Of a stretch of 64,000 bases of DNA, positions 43,542 through 51,884 are shown piece after piece. This DNA is from DT-110 sp030148525 (GTDB taxonomy: Bacteria; Bacteroidota; Bacteroidia; Chitinophagales; Saprospiraceae), in assembly GCA_965227445.1 (NCBI GenBank), contig OZ245751.1:6076001-6140000 (forward strand), given 5' to 3'. Numbering within the stretch: the stretch's first letter is position 1; each line of letters starts with the position of its first letter. A program made the translations under genes and the position numbers. The notes under the pieces were generated by a model. It was not told the origin of the DNA, searched no databases, and saw only the letters and a program-made list of their open reading frames with translations.

Positions 43542-44408
43542 ATGTCTATCCTCATCGCCATTGCTGCCCTCGGCAGTCTGACCCTGTTGCTGGCCCTCAT
43601 GCTGGTCGTTGCGAACCGTCTGTTGTACGTACACGAAGATCCGCGTATCGACCAGGTGGAGGATATGCTGCCGCACGCCAACTGTGGAGCTTGTGGCTAT
43701 CCGGGCTGTCGTCCTTTTGCGGAAGCACTGGTCAATGGGGATGCCCTGCCCGCCAAATGTACGGTGAGTTCGATGGAGGGGCAGGAGCGCATTGCCACCT
43801 TTCTGGGTGTTGCACTCGGTTCCGCTGAAAAACAAGTAGCCCGTCTGGCCTGTGCCGGCGGTACCCACGTGGCCCGCAACCGTGCCCGCTACGAGGGACT
43901 GGCATCGTGCCGGGCGGCTTCTCTGGTGTCGGGGGGCGGTAAAGGTTGTTTTTGGGGGTGTCTGGGTTTTGGCGATTGCGATATTGTCTGCGACTTCGGT
44001 GCCATTACCATGGATGCCCACGGACTACCGGTGGTCGACGTGGAAAAATGTACGGCCTGTGGTGATTGCGTGGAGGTGTGTCCGAAAGATCTCTTTTCCC
44101 TGCAACCGATCAGCAACCAATTGTGGGTAGCCTGTAAGAATCAGGAGGCCGGCGACGAGATCCTGGAAGAATGTCAGGTCGCCTGTACGGCTTGTGGCCG
44201 TTGCGCGATGGACGCGCCCGGGGACCTGGTTACCATGGTCCATAATCTGCCGGTGGTCAACTATGGCCAGGGTGGTCAGACCCGCCAGCCGATCGAGCGT
44301 TGTCCGACCGGGGCTATCGTATGGCTGGCTGAAGACGGGCGGGTGGAGAAAGGAGCTGCCGCTGCCGATATCGTACGTAAGGGAGAGCGTAGGTGGGGGC
44401 GGACGTGA
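43542..44408 (+). CDS. rnfB: Ion-translocating electron transport complex subunit B
   Basis: 288 residues. One N-terminal helix, then the four-Cys cluster domain LPHANCGACGYPGCRPFAEAL (split: ANCGACGYPGC at 46-56 and a later Cys in AKCTV), a region with GKGCFWGCLGFGDC, and two ferredoxin-type sites: KCTACGDCVEVCP and ACTACGRCAMDAP, plus further cysteines (VACKNQ, RCPTG). Accepts electrons from ferredoxin and hands them into Rnf. The second ferredoxin motif ends in D-A-P instead of x-x-C-P, so its fourth ligand comes from elsewhere (RCPTG). Last gene of the operon; a heptamer array begins right after the stop. Confidence 0.93.
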   Translation: MSILIAIAALGSLTLLLALMLVVANRLLYVHEDPRIDQVEDMLPHANCGACGYPGCRPFAEALVNGDALPAKCTVSSMEGQERIATFLGVALGSAEKQVARLACAGGTHVARNRARYEGLASCRAASLVSGGGKGCFWGCLGFGDCDIVCDFGAITMDAHGLPVVDVEKCTACGDCVEVCPKDLFSLQPISNQLWVACKNQEAGDEILEECQVACTACGRCAMDAPGDLVTMVHNLPVVNYGQGGQTRQPIERCPTGAIVWLAEDGRVEKGAAAADIVRKGERRWGRT

Positions 44409-44410
44409 AT

Positions 44411-44485
44411 TTGACGGTCGACGGCCTACGGCTCACGATGGACGGCTCACGGTTCACGGCTTACGATGGACGGCTTACGGTTTAC
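44411..44485. repeat. Heptamer array, NNACGGN class, well phased
   Basis: Eleven units without slip: GACGGTC, GACGGCC, TACGGCT, CACGATG, GACGGCT, CACGGTT, CACGGCT, TACGATG, GACGGCT, TACGGTT, TACGCTG. The clearest example of this class. Confidence 0.92.
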
Positions 44486-44629
44486 GCTGCAAATTGCATT
44501 GGTAGATAGTGCCCGTTGCGTGAAGGGGAGACTGCAGAGCGCAGGGACTGGAGAGACTCATTAACCACGGAGTCGCACAGAGTGTCATGGAGTACATGCT
44601 GCACCTCTTTTTTCACCCAGGGTGTTCTG

Positions 44630-44803
44630 ATGGAAGGTGGATTACGCTGCGAATCACTGGTGAGTGCCGTTTTCCCAAACGGGAAGCTGGTCTGGGTGCA
44701 GCCCATCGGGGAAGATCCCAAGAAGGTAACCGCCGATATGACGGAAGTCTACGGAGTGGGGGCTTTTTTGCTGGCGGGAACGGAGATATTGAAGTTACTG
44801 TAA
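44630..44803 (+). pseudogene. GH88/GH105-type hydrolase tail
   Basis: The last 57 residues of a lost gene: FPNGKLVWVQPIGEDPKKVT, DMTEVYGVGAFLLAGTEI. This closing block is typical of unsaturated rhamnogalacturonyl hydrolases. The body of the enzyme is absent; upstream text is low-complexity DNA with GGAG-type repeats. Confidence 0.7.
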
Positions 44804-44863
44804 CCATTCGTATGAAGGCAGGTTTACGCTTATGAACCTACTAGATAGCCTAAACAACCTCCA

Positions 44864-46294
44864 ATGAAACGATTCGTCCTGACGTTCCTGATGTACTCTT
44901 GTCTTCTTTTTTCGACTGCGGGTAACACTACCGTGCCCGAACCAACCCTCCCGACCATTGATGCCTGCGTGGAGCACATGATGCAGGTGCACGGCATACC
45001 CGGTGCAGCTCTGGCCGTGGTCCACCGGGGGCAGGTCATTCATGAGAACTACTACGGTCAGGCATCCCTGACGCACGATGTACCCGTACGGGAGAAACAC
45101 CTGTTCCGGGTGTATTCGACGACTAAATTACTGGTTTCGACCGCTGTTTTTCAACTGATCGAAAAGGGTGCCTTATCACTGGAAGATCCCCTGGAAAGGC
45201 ATTTGCCGGACTTACCTGAGTCCTGGCGTACGGTTCAGGTCAAGCACTTACTAACCCATTCCTCGGGAATTCCGAACTTCATTCAGTTTGATAGTGATCT
45301 GTCTAATGAAGAAATGTGGAATCAATTGGCAGCTCTGGACATGGATTTTCCGACCGGTAGCCGATTCGAATATAATCAGACGAATTACTGGTTGCTGGCT
45401 ACCATTATCGAACAGCTCAGTGGACAATCGATGGAGGCATTTATCATCGATCAACAGTTCTCGGGAAATGGGGAAGGGATACTATTTTCGTCCGATTCCC
45501 GGGAAGTGATCCCTGATCGCTTGTCTAAATACAGCTATGACCTGGAGTCGGAATCCTATAGTTACGCTACGGACCGGGAAAAGTCGCGCGGACTTGCGGG
45601 CAATGGTCTCAATATTACCCTGGATCAATTTCTGGCATGGAGCCAGCGTCTTGATCGGGGTGAACTCTTGAGTACATCCACGAAAGCAGCCATGTGGACG
45701 AGATTTGAATATACCGACAGTGACGATTCTTCTTTGCACGGTTGGGGTGACTACAGTACTCGTGGAGTAAAGGCGTACGGATTTACCGGTGGTGGCGTCA
45801 GTGCTTTTCGGATATACCCGGATCACGAACTGACCATCATACTCCTTACCAATGGTTATCGCTATATGCCGGTTCACAATCATATGGTGAACGAAGTGGC
45901 GGGGCTGGTCGAAAAGGCTACCTTCAATCAGTCTCTTTCACTGGGCGGAACGCTCATTGAAGCCTTTATTGAGCAGGATTTTGATCAGGCAATGGTCACT
46001 TTTCGGGACCTGAAGAAACGGCATCCGGAAGAATCCCTGGAGATGGCTCTCAACCAGATCGGCTATCTCTTTTTGCGAAAGCAGGAGACTGATCGGGCGC
46101 TGAAAATCTTTACGCTCAATACCCGGGAGTATCCCAATTCGGCAAACACCTACGATAGCCTCGGTGAGGCGTACCTGGTCCGGGGAGATTTGGACAAAGC
46201 ACTCCGGAATTATAAAAAGTCCCTGCAGTTGGATCCGAATAGCCCAAACGCCCGGAAAATGATCGCGGGTATTGAGCGGCGTATGGGGCAGTAG
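44864..46294 (+). CDS. Serine hydrolase (class C beta-lactamase-like) with TPR tail
   Basis: 476 residues. Signal peptide, then a beta-lactamase-like domain: S-T-T-K (85-88) nucleophile motif, Y-N-Q/T in RFEYNQTNYW, and a late GFTGGGVSAFRIYP in place of the K-T-G/H-x-G box. From about 390 a tetratricopeptide-like pair (YLFLRKQETDRALKIFTLN, GEAYLVRGDLDKALRNYKKS). Periplasmic esterase, peptidase or amidase; the TPR part may hold a partner. Confidence 0.87.
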   Translation: MKRFVLTFLMYSCLLFSTAGNTTVPEPTLPTIDACVEHMMQVHGIPGAALAVVHRGQVIHENYYGQASLTHDVPVREKHLFRVYSTTKLLVSTAVFQLIEKGALSLEDPLERHLPDLPESWRTVQVKHLLTHSSGIPNFIQFDSDLSNEEMWNQLAALDMDFPTGSRFEYNQTNYWLLATIIEQLSGQSMEAFIIDQQFSGNGEGILFSSDSREVIPDRLSKYSYDLESESYSYATDREKSRGLAGNGLNITLDQFLAWSQRLDRGELLSTSTKAAMWTRFEYTDSDDSSLHGWGDYSTRGVKAYGFTGGGVSAFRIYPDHELTIILLTNGYRYMPVHNHMVNEVAGLVEKATFNQSLSLGGTLIEAFIEQDFDQAMVTFRDLKKRHPEESLEMALNQIGYLFLRKQETDRALKIFTLNTREYPNSANTYDSLGEAYLVRGDLDKALRNYKKSLQLDPNSPNARKMIAGIERRMGQ

Positions 46295-46308
46295 TTAGAT
46301 ATTAGTTA

Positions 46309-46325
46309 GGCTTTCGCCAAAAAAA
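46309..46325. repeat. T-run GAAA mini-hairpin, GGC/GCC form
   Basis: GGC-TTTC-GCC (46309-46318) then A7, 11 bp before the start of the SRPBCC gene. Confidence 0.7.
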
Positions 46326-46329
46326 GATT

Positions 46330-46791
46330 ATGCCCAAAATAATTCTCCGTACCGACATATATGCCCCCATCGAAAAGGTCTTCGACCTGTCGCGCAGCAT
46401 TGATTTCCATCAGACATCCATGTCCCATACCAACGAAAAAGCCATTGCGGGACGCACAACTGGTCTGATTGAATTGGGGGAAACGGTCACTTGGCGGGCC
46501 CGGCACTTTGGTCTTTATCTGACCCTTACTTCCCGGATCACGGCCATGGATCCACCCCACTCCTTTGTAGACGAGCAGGTGAAAGGGCCCTTTGCTTCTT
46601 TTTCCCACCAACATTTATTTGAGGAAGTCTATGGGGGAACCCACCTGCAGGATGTTTTCGAGTATCGATCACCTCTGGGTTGTTTGGGGCGCCTGGCAGA
46701 TACGCTGTTTTTGAAAGGATATATGGAAAACCTGCTTAGGCGGAGGAATGATGCGTTGAAACGGCATTTTGACCATTTAAACGAAAGATAG
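46330..46791 (+). CDS. SRPBCC-family (START-like) protein
   Basis: 153 residues. Begins with ILRTDIYAPIEKVFDLSRSI, the typical strand-helix start, and shows SRITAMDPPHSFVDEQVKGP, FASFSHQHLFEE and a long final helix (GYMENLLRRRNDALKRHFDH). Helix-grip cavity for a hydrophobic ligand; cytoplasmic. Annotated elsewhere as a cell-division-inhibitor-like family, but no function follows from the sequence. Confidence 0.8.
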   Translation: MPKIILRTDIYAPIEKVFDLSRSIDFHQTSMSHTNEKAIAGRTTGLIELGETVTWRARHFGLYLTLTSRITAMDPPHSFVDEQVKGPFASFSHQHLFEEVYGGTHLQDVFEYRSPLGCLGRLADTLFLKGYMENLLRRRNDALKRHFDHLNER

Positions 46792-46891
46792 CTTTCAGCG
46801 GCGGTTAGCTCCTATCCATCGATGGTGGATCCCTCATCGTCTTCCCGGGTTGAAAGAGCCGTTCGGGAAATGGACCTTTCCGGTAAAAGGA

Positions 46892-47740
46892 ATGGACCGA
46901 AGTACCCGATCCTCTACTTACCATATACCAAATCGTTTCAGCTCGTTTTTAGGGAAACTCTCCGTGGAGGCCCCGACTTATACTTCCTACGAACGAACCT
47001 ATCAGGCCAAAACGCTGGCTGGTAAAGCTTTTTATCTGTTTGCCTATCTGTTGCCGGGCATAGTGGCCTTTGTCCTTATCAACATCAAGTCGGTACACGA
47101 TTCGCTGGCCGGACTGACGGGATTAGAGGGCTACGCTTTTCAGTATGCAATCTTTGTGCTGTTTACATTGGGCTGGCACCTGGCCTTTCCGGTTCTGATG
47201 TTGCGATGGCACGAAAAGTGCACCTGGAAACAGGTCTTCGAATTCCTGAGTCTGCACCGCTTTTCCTGGAAGAAAAATTTGCTGGCGGCACCGGTCGCTT
47301 TTGCCTTGAGCGTACTCTTATCGCTGCCTTACATGATGACGTTGTACGAACCTTTTCAGGATTGGCTAAATTCGTATCCAGCATTACAAATCCCGGCACA
47401 TAGCATATTTGCGAGTTACGAGGCCTTCTTCGGAGCGCCGACTATCGTATTAGTATTGATGATCATCGGCAATTTTGTCGGGGAGGAGATCTATTTCCGG
47501 GGCTATTTAATGAAGAAGACGGCTTTTCTGGGGCGCTGGAACTGGCTGATCAACTCCTTACTTTTTTGCATCTACCACGTTTGGCAGGTACCCCAATCCT
47601 GGCCGTTGATCGTTCCCTTTTTGTTTTTTGGACTGACTATTCAACTTCGAAAGAACCTGTATACCCTCATTGTTTTTCATCTCTTATTCAACCTGGCGGG
47701 GGTACAGGTTTACCAGGTGTTGTTGGGGTTGGGAGGTTAG
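46892..47740 (+). CDS. CPBP-family intramembrane metalloprotease
   Basis: 282 residues from this start; an ATG at 46850 is also possible and the first 45 residues look poorly conserved. About seven membrane helices. CPBP (Abi/CAAX protease-like) motifs: GEEIYFRGYL (EExxxR), FCIYHVWQ (FxxxH) and FHLLFNLAG (HxxxN), all present. Cleaves or processes membrane-embedded substrates; role unknown. The stop is followed in the same frame by a helix-turn-helix gene tail. Confidence 0.85.
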   Translation: MDRSTRSSTYHIPNRFSSFLGKLSVEAPTYTSYERTYQAKTLAGKAFYLFAYLLPGIVAFVLINIKSVHDSLAGLTGLEGYAFQYAIFVLFTLGWHLAFPVLMLRWHEKCTWKQVFEFLSLHRFSWKKNLLAAPVAFALSVLLSLPYMMTLYEPFQDWLNSYPALQIPAHSIFASYEAFFGAPTIVLVLMIIGNFVGEEIYFRGYLMKKTAFLGRWNWLINSLLFCIYHVWQVPQSWPLIVPFLFFGLTIQLRKNLYTLIVFHLLFNLAGVQVYQVLLGLGG

Positions 47741-47842
47741 AAAACCGGCAAGGCTAAGGCAATCCGCTTTACCACTCTGGAAGCTATTTGCCAGGCCCTC
47801 GATTGCCAACCCGGGGACATACTGGAATTTCAACCCGAATAG
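47741..47842 (+). pseudogene. XRE/Cro-type regulator tail
   Basis: 33 codons in frame directly after the CPBP stop: KAKAIRFTTLEAICQALDCQ then PGDILEFQPE. This is the last HTH helix and end of small Cro-type regulators (L-x-x-I-C-x-x-L-x-C-Q-P-G-D-I-L). No start or DNA-reading helix remains. Confidence 0.7.
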
Positions 47843-47931
47843 GCTCAATCAAGTGACAAGGTTGTTTAATAAATGCTTGAGTGATTATTATCACCGATTG
47901 ATCCATACAAGGGGGGTATTTTTATTCAACT

Positions 47932-48027
47932 ATGAAGAACAAAGCCCTCAAGCTCATCGGTGTCTGTATACTCTGCCTGGCGATCGTGACCGGCCTTGTT
48001 CTGCTGGTGCAATTTTTATCCACCTAA
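47932..48027 (+). CDS. 31-residue single-helix membrane peptide
   Basis: MKNKALKLIGVCILCLAIVT then GLVLLVQFLST: a basic start and one hydrophobic helix. Lies 10 bp before the DUF2892 gene with similar spacing, so it may be translated with it. Function unknown. Confidence 0.45.
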   Translation: MKNKALKLIGVCILCLAIVTGLVLLVQFLST

Positions 48028-48037
48028 ATCGAACGAC

Positions 48038-48232
48038 ATGACAAAGAATATGGGCTCTGCTGACCGGGTCATCCGGGTACTCCTTGCCGCCATTATGGCG
48101 ACCCTGTTTTTCACGGGAATAATCTCCGGCACCCTGGGCATTGTTTTATTGGTACTGGCGGGCATTTTCGTCCTGACCAGTCTGGTGAGTTTTTTGCCCC
48201 TTGTACGCGCCTTTCGGATTGAAGACGTGTAA
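48038..48232 (+). CDS. DUF2892 (YgaP-like) membrane protein
   Basis: 64 residues. MTKNMGSADRVIRVLLAAIM is the conserved opening of the DUF2892 domain (N-x-G-x-x-D-R-x-x-R), followed by two helices. The same unit forms the membrane part of rhodanese YgaP; here it stands alone. Confidence 0.85.
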   Translation: MTKNMGSADRVIRVLLAAIMATLFFTGIISGTLGIVLLVLAGIFVLTSLVSFLPLVRAFRIEDV

Positions 48233-48258
48233 GACGAAACAAGCGGAGTAAGCTAGCT

Positions 48259-48303
48259 CGATCCGGAGGATCGAGCACCAGTGGTGCGCGATCCTCCGGA
48301 TCG
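48259..48303. repeat. Long perfect hairpin of palindromic arms
   Basis: CGATCCGGAGGATCG (48259-48273) and CGATCCTCCGGATCG (48289-48303) are exact reverse complements, with GCACC-AGT-GGTGC between them and one A-G mismatch. Each arm also folds on itself (CGATCC-GGA-GGATCG). 26 bp after the DUF2892 stop; no T-run. Confidence 0.85.
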
Positions 48304-48374
48304 CGATATATTTCCCATAAAGAACCACTACGTCCAACTATCCCTATATTACGGCGCAAAACCTGTACCGTAAA

Positions 48375-49946
48375 ATGATGACTTACACATTCGAAAGACC
48401 AATCTGCTACCTGGCCCTGCTGGCAACCATCCTTCTGACGGCCTGCACGGGACCGACCGAGCGCGAGCTCAACCTGCCAACTACTGACCTTACCACCGCT
48501 GCTTTGATCCCTTTGCCCCTGGAGGTGCAGGCGACCAATAGCGGTTTTGCCCTGGATGAATACACGGCTATTTCCACCGCTGGTGCCGAGGACTTCGCCG
48601 ACGTGGGTACTTTTTTGGCGAAAGCCATAAACAACCACATCGGATTACAACTATCCACTGGCAATGCATCGGAGAGGGGAGCCCTCACCGTGATCAGCCT
48701 GGAGCAAACCGGTGATATGGGTAATCCCGAAGCCTACCGCCTCCTGATCACCGAAGACTCCATCCGCCTGCAGGCGGGAACCGCTGCGGGTGCATTTCGG
48801 GGGGTACAGACCATCCGCCAGTTGATCCCGCACACTAGTACCGATACGCTGGCGGAAAATCCCATCTGGGTGATCCCAACCGGGACGATCACCGACGAAC
48901 CCCAGTATGCCTATCGGGCCTCCATGCTGGATGTGTCGCGCCACTTCTTCGGGGTCGACGATGTGAAAAAGTACATTGACCTGATGGTCTATTATAAAAT
49001 GAATACGCTGCACCTGCACCTGAGCGATGACCAGGGTTGGCGCATTGAGATCAAGTCGTGGCCCCGCCTGGCCGAGGTGGGCGGCAGCACGGAGGTCGAT
49101 GGAGGCGACGGTGGCTTCTATACCCAGGAGCAGTACTCGGAGATCGTGCAGTACGCAGCCGACCACCACATCACGGTGGTGCCCGAGATCGATATGCCGG
49201 GGCACACCAATGCAGCTTCGGTAGCCTACCCTTTTCTGAACGGGAACGGAAAGAAGCCCGAGCTATACACCGGCCGGGAGGTGGGCTTCAGCACCTTTGA
49301 TACGCGTAAGGACACCGTCTATGCCTTTATCGACGATGTGGTGCGGGAGATCGCGGCTCTGACGCCCGGTCCGTACTTCCACATCGGGGGCGACGAAAGT
49401 CACGTGACCGAAAAGCCCGATTACAACTACTTCGTCGAGCGGGTGCAGGGGATTGTGCAGAAGCACGGCAAGCGCATGATGGGCTGGGACGAGATCGTCA
49501 CCGCGGATATCGACTCTACGGCCATTGCGCAGGTATGGGCGAATAAAGAGAACGGAGAACAGGGCATTGCCAAAGGCATGAAGCTTATCCTCTCTCCGGC
49601 CGACCGCGCCTACCTGGATATGAAATACGATTCGAGTTCCACCTATGGCTACACCTGGGCAGGCCTCATTCCGGTGGATGTGGGCTACGACTGGGATCCC
49701 GAGGAATACTTCCCGAAGGAGCACGTACTGGGCCTGGACGCGCCCCTGTGGTCGGAGACCATCGCCGAGCTGGACGAGCTGGAGTACCTGGCCTTTCCGC
49801 GTCTGCTCGGCTACGCCGAACTCGGCTGGACGGTGCAGGACAAGCGCGACTGGGAAACGTACCGGGTGCGTCTGGGGCGGCAGGCACCCTTTCTGGAGCG
49901 CATGGAGGTGAACTTTTACCGGTCGGAGAAGGTGGATTGGGAGTAG
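48375..49946 (+). CDS. GH20 beta-N-acetylhexosaminidase lipoprotein
   Basis: 523 residues. Lipobox LLTACTG. N-terminal alpha/beta domain (30-160), then the GH20 barrel: YRASMLDVSRHFF, LHLHLSDDQGWRIEIK, PEIDMPGHTNAA, and the catalytic Asp-Glu pair in HIGGDESH (about 340), followed by YTWAGL and LGLDAPLWSE. Removes terminal N-acetylhexosamine from chitin oligomers or glycoconjugates by substrate-assisted catalysis. A copy of the T-run mini-hairpin is read as codons at 48611-48626 (F-L-A-K-A). Confidence 0.93.
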   Translation: MMTYTFERPICYLALLATILLTACTGPTERELNLPTTDLTTAALIPLPLEVQATNSGFALDEYTAISTAGAEDFADVGTFLAKAINNHIGLQLSTGNASERGALTVISLEQTGDMGNPEAYRLLITEDSIRLQAGTAAGAFRGVQTIRQLIPHTSTDTLAENPIWVIPTGTITDEPQYAYRASMLDVSRHFFGVDDVKKYIDLMVYYKMNTLHLHLSDDQGWRIEIKSWPRLAEVGGSTEVDGGDGGFYTQEQYSEIVQYAADHHITVVPEIDMPGHTNAASVAYPFLNGNGKKPELYTGREVGFSTFDTRKDTVYAFIDDVVREIAALTPGPYFHIGGDESHVTEKPDYNYFVERVQGIVQKHGKRMMGWDEIVTADIDSTAIAQVWANKENGEQGIAKGMKLILSPADRAYLDMKYDSSSTYGYTWAGLIPVDVGYDWDPEEYFPKEHVLGLDAPLWSETIAELDELEYLAFPRLLGYAELGWTVQDKRDWETYRVRLGRQAPFLERMEVNFYRSEKVDWE

Positions 49947-50048
49947 GTCTCGCCTACGCAAGGGCTCCGGCGAGCGGGTAAGGCTAACGGTCTACGGTTT
50001 CGGACCTGTCCTTTCCGGTAGCTAATCATTGTTGTACACCTTGGGCCA

Positions 50049-50092
50049 TGGTCCGTGGTCCAAGGTCCAAGGTGGAGGCTTTCGCCAAAAAA
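50049..50092. repeat. GGTCCAN array joined to mini-hairpin, left copy
   Basis: TGGTCCG, TGGTCCA, AGGTCCA, AGGTGGA, then GGC-TTTC-GCC (50077-50086) and A6. The same joined unit occurs at 51594-51642. Together they bracket three genes of low GC. Confidence 0.85.
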
Positions 50093-50238
50093 GGGAATAG
50101 GAGTTCTGTTACATATATGTTGCTGACGCCATCCTCCCTTCGCTCGTTCGTTGACGGCCAGCCAAAAGAAAGGAACCAAATCTAGGTTAGAAAGTGTTAT
50201 TTTGTCATTGAGATTGATTTGGCTTCAATTTTAAATGA

Positions 50239-50469
50239 TTGCTAATGAAGACAATAACAATAAGCTTGCCGGAAGAGGTTGAACTTGACAAAGTAAAGAT
50301 GATCATAGCGGCTTCTTTATTTGAGCAGGGTGTACTGTCTTCCGGGCAGGCTTCCGAATTGGTGGGAATACCGAGAAGGCAATTTTTAGAAGAGATCAGC
50401 AAGTATGGGGTTTCAATATTTGGAGAGACTGCTAAGGATATAGAAAAGGTAAGTGATATTGAACTCTAA
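50239..50469 (+). CDS. UPF0175-family antitoxin-like protein
   Basis: 76 residues. EVELDKVKMIIAASLFEQGV, then LSSGQASELVGIPRRQFLEE follows the UPF0175 pattern, a winged or helical DNA-binding antitoxin class. Six bases before a DUF3368 PIN-type gene, the standard pairing. Low GC against the neighbours suggests transfer. Confidence 0.8.
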   Translation: MLMKTITISLPEEVELDKVKMIIAASLFEQGVLSSGQASELVGIPRRQFLEEISKYGVSIFGETAKDIEKVSDIEL

Positions 50470-50475
50470 TTAGGT

Positions 50476-50931
50476 ATGAAAGCGATCATTGCTGATACAA
50501 GTTGCTTGATCATATATGATAAAATAAACAAATTAGAAATTTTACGGGATACGTTTATCGAACTCATCGTGACGGATGAAGTTGCGGAGGAATTTGGAGA
50601 TGAATTACCCGCCTGGATAGCCATCAAGCGAATAACAAATAAGAACCAATATCTTGAATTGGCAAAGAATTTGGGAAAAGGAGAAGCCAGTTCAATTTCG
50701 CTGGCTCTAGAATTTGATGCTAGCTTGTTGATTATTGATGAGCGAAAAGGGAGGAAAGTTGCCGAAGAGATGAAAATAGACATTATCGGATCTCTTGGAG
50801 TGCTTATTAAAGCTAAGGAGACAGGAAAAATAGAATCAGTGAAGGAAATTTTGAATTTAATCGATAAGACGAATTTTCGAATATCTAATTCGCTTAAAGA
50901 GCAAGTATTGAAGAAAGCTGGAGAACTATAA
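50476..50931 (+). CDS. DUF3368 PIN-domain toxin-like nuclease
   Basis: 151 residues. PIN acidic residues: D in IIADTSCLI (8), E in VTDEVAEEFG (about 35-39), G-K-G-E-A-S-S (about 68-74) and D in LLIIDERKGRKVA (about 92). Predicted RNase whose action is held by the UPF0175 partner. Ends with K-K-A-G-E-L as in relatives. Confidence 0.85.
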   Translation: MKAIIADTSCLIIYDKINKLEILRDTFIELIVTDEVAEEFGDELPAWIAIKRITNKNQYLELAKNLGKGEASSISLALEFDASLLIIDERKGRKVAEEMKIDIIGSLGVLIKAKETGKIESVKEILNLIDKTNFRISNSLKEQVLKKAGEL

Positions 50932-50973
50932 TTGGAGACCGACCGCTAATCTCGAGACTGTTCATTTATTGAT

Positions 50974-51540
50974 ATGACCGCCATAATGCACCTCAATCGC
51001 ACCGATCATATCATAACCGGAGTCGACCACCACTACATCCGCATCAATCACTACCAAGTTGTGGAGGCTAACCGCATTTTTGGTACCTCCGATTTCATCC
51101 TGGAGTTTTTGAATGATACCCACTTTACCTACGATTACCACTTTGAAGGATGGCAAAGCCTTAGAGGAACTAATCACCTGCCTTTTCCCTTTCGGAAGGA
51201 AAAACTGGACACATCGCATTTCGAGGTATCTACCAACTTTAAAGTAAAAGACCTTATTAAGGCTTTTGATCGCTCATTCGAAGAATATGCACATGAGCCA
51301 TCCCATTTACCATTTAGGAAAAGCTTTATCAATAACCTCAGTATATTACAAGATTTTCTGAAGGGGAAAGAGGTGACAGGTACTTATGTCCATCTCACGA
51401 TAGACGGTATCCCTAGTGACTCACCTATTATAACCCAACTCTACAATGATATGGGTTACACGGTCGATTACTTTTACTTTGGTGCTATCTTCCTGAAGGA
51501 TGAATCGGGTTTCGTAACGTTTGAGCTGGCCTATGAGTGA
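50974..51540 (+). CDS. Protein of unknown function
   Basis: 188 residues, no signal. Protein-like text with THFTYDYHFEGWQSLRGTNH, LPFPFRKEKLDTSHFEV and VDYFYFGAIFLKDESGF. It shows no catalytic motif. Lies within the low-GC block bracketed by the repeated unit at 50049 and 51594. Confidence 0.55.
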   Translation: MTAIMHLNRTDHIITGVDHHYIRINHYQVVEANRIFGTSDFILEFLNDTHFTYDYHFEGWQSLRGTNHLPFPFRKEKLDTSHFEVSTNFKVKDLIKAFDRSFEEYAHEPSHLPFRKSFINNLSILQDFLKGKEVTGTYVHLTIDGIPSDSPIITQLYNDMGYTVDYFYFGAIFLKDESGFVTFELAYE

Positions 51541-51593
51541 TCAAGGTATTATACCGCTCTGCTAGCTTATCATCTTAGTAAAAGCCCAAACCT

Positions 51594-51642
51594 TGGTCCG
51601 TGGTCCGTGGTCCAAGGTCCAAGGTTAGGGCTTTCGCCAAAA
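51594..51642. repeat. GGTCCAN array joined to mini-hairpin, right copy
   Basis: TGGTCCG twice, TGGTCCA, AGGTCCA, AGGTTAG, then GGC-TTTC-GCC (51629-51638) and A4. It has one unit more than the left copy at 50049. Confidence 0.85.
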
Positions 51643-51746
51643 GAGTTATCAGGCGTTAAAGTATCCGGATTTCCGTAGCTGGTTGAGATAAGACCATAGC
51701 TTGTAATCTCTTTCCTGCATACTCCGCAGGCGTTATCTCCTATTAA

Positions 51747-51875
51747 ATGAATATGTTGGTCCAAACCGGTTCATATAATGAGTCACACTTCTCAGCTAAA
51801 AAGACCAATGGGGGCGACCTGGATCATAATGGGTGGAAGCCCTGCCTAACGGCCTTCGAAAGTGCCCGCAAATGA
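51747..51875 (+). CDS. 42-residue possible gene tail
   Basis: The frame ends KKTNGGDLDHNGWKPCLTAF then ESARK. The block resembles a conserved C-terminus, but I cannot name the family. No body of a gene is present upstream. Nine bases before the GNAT gene. Confidence 0.3.
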   Translation: MNMLVQTGSYNESHFSAKKTNGGDLDHNGWKPCLTAFESARK

Positions 51876-51884
51876 ATATATACT

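Noticed and set aside
44516..44629. N-terminal extension of the GH88/105 tail
   Set aside because: This part is repetitive GGAG-rich DNA read by chance; only the last 57 codons match a protein family.
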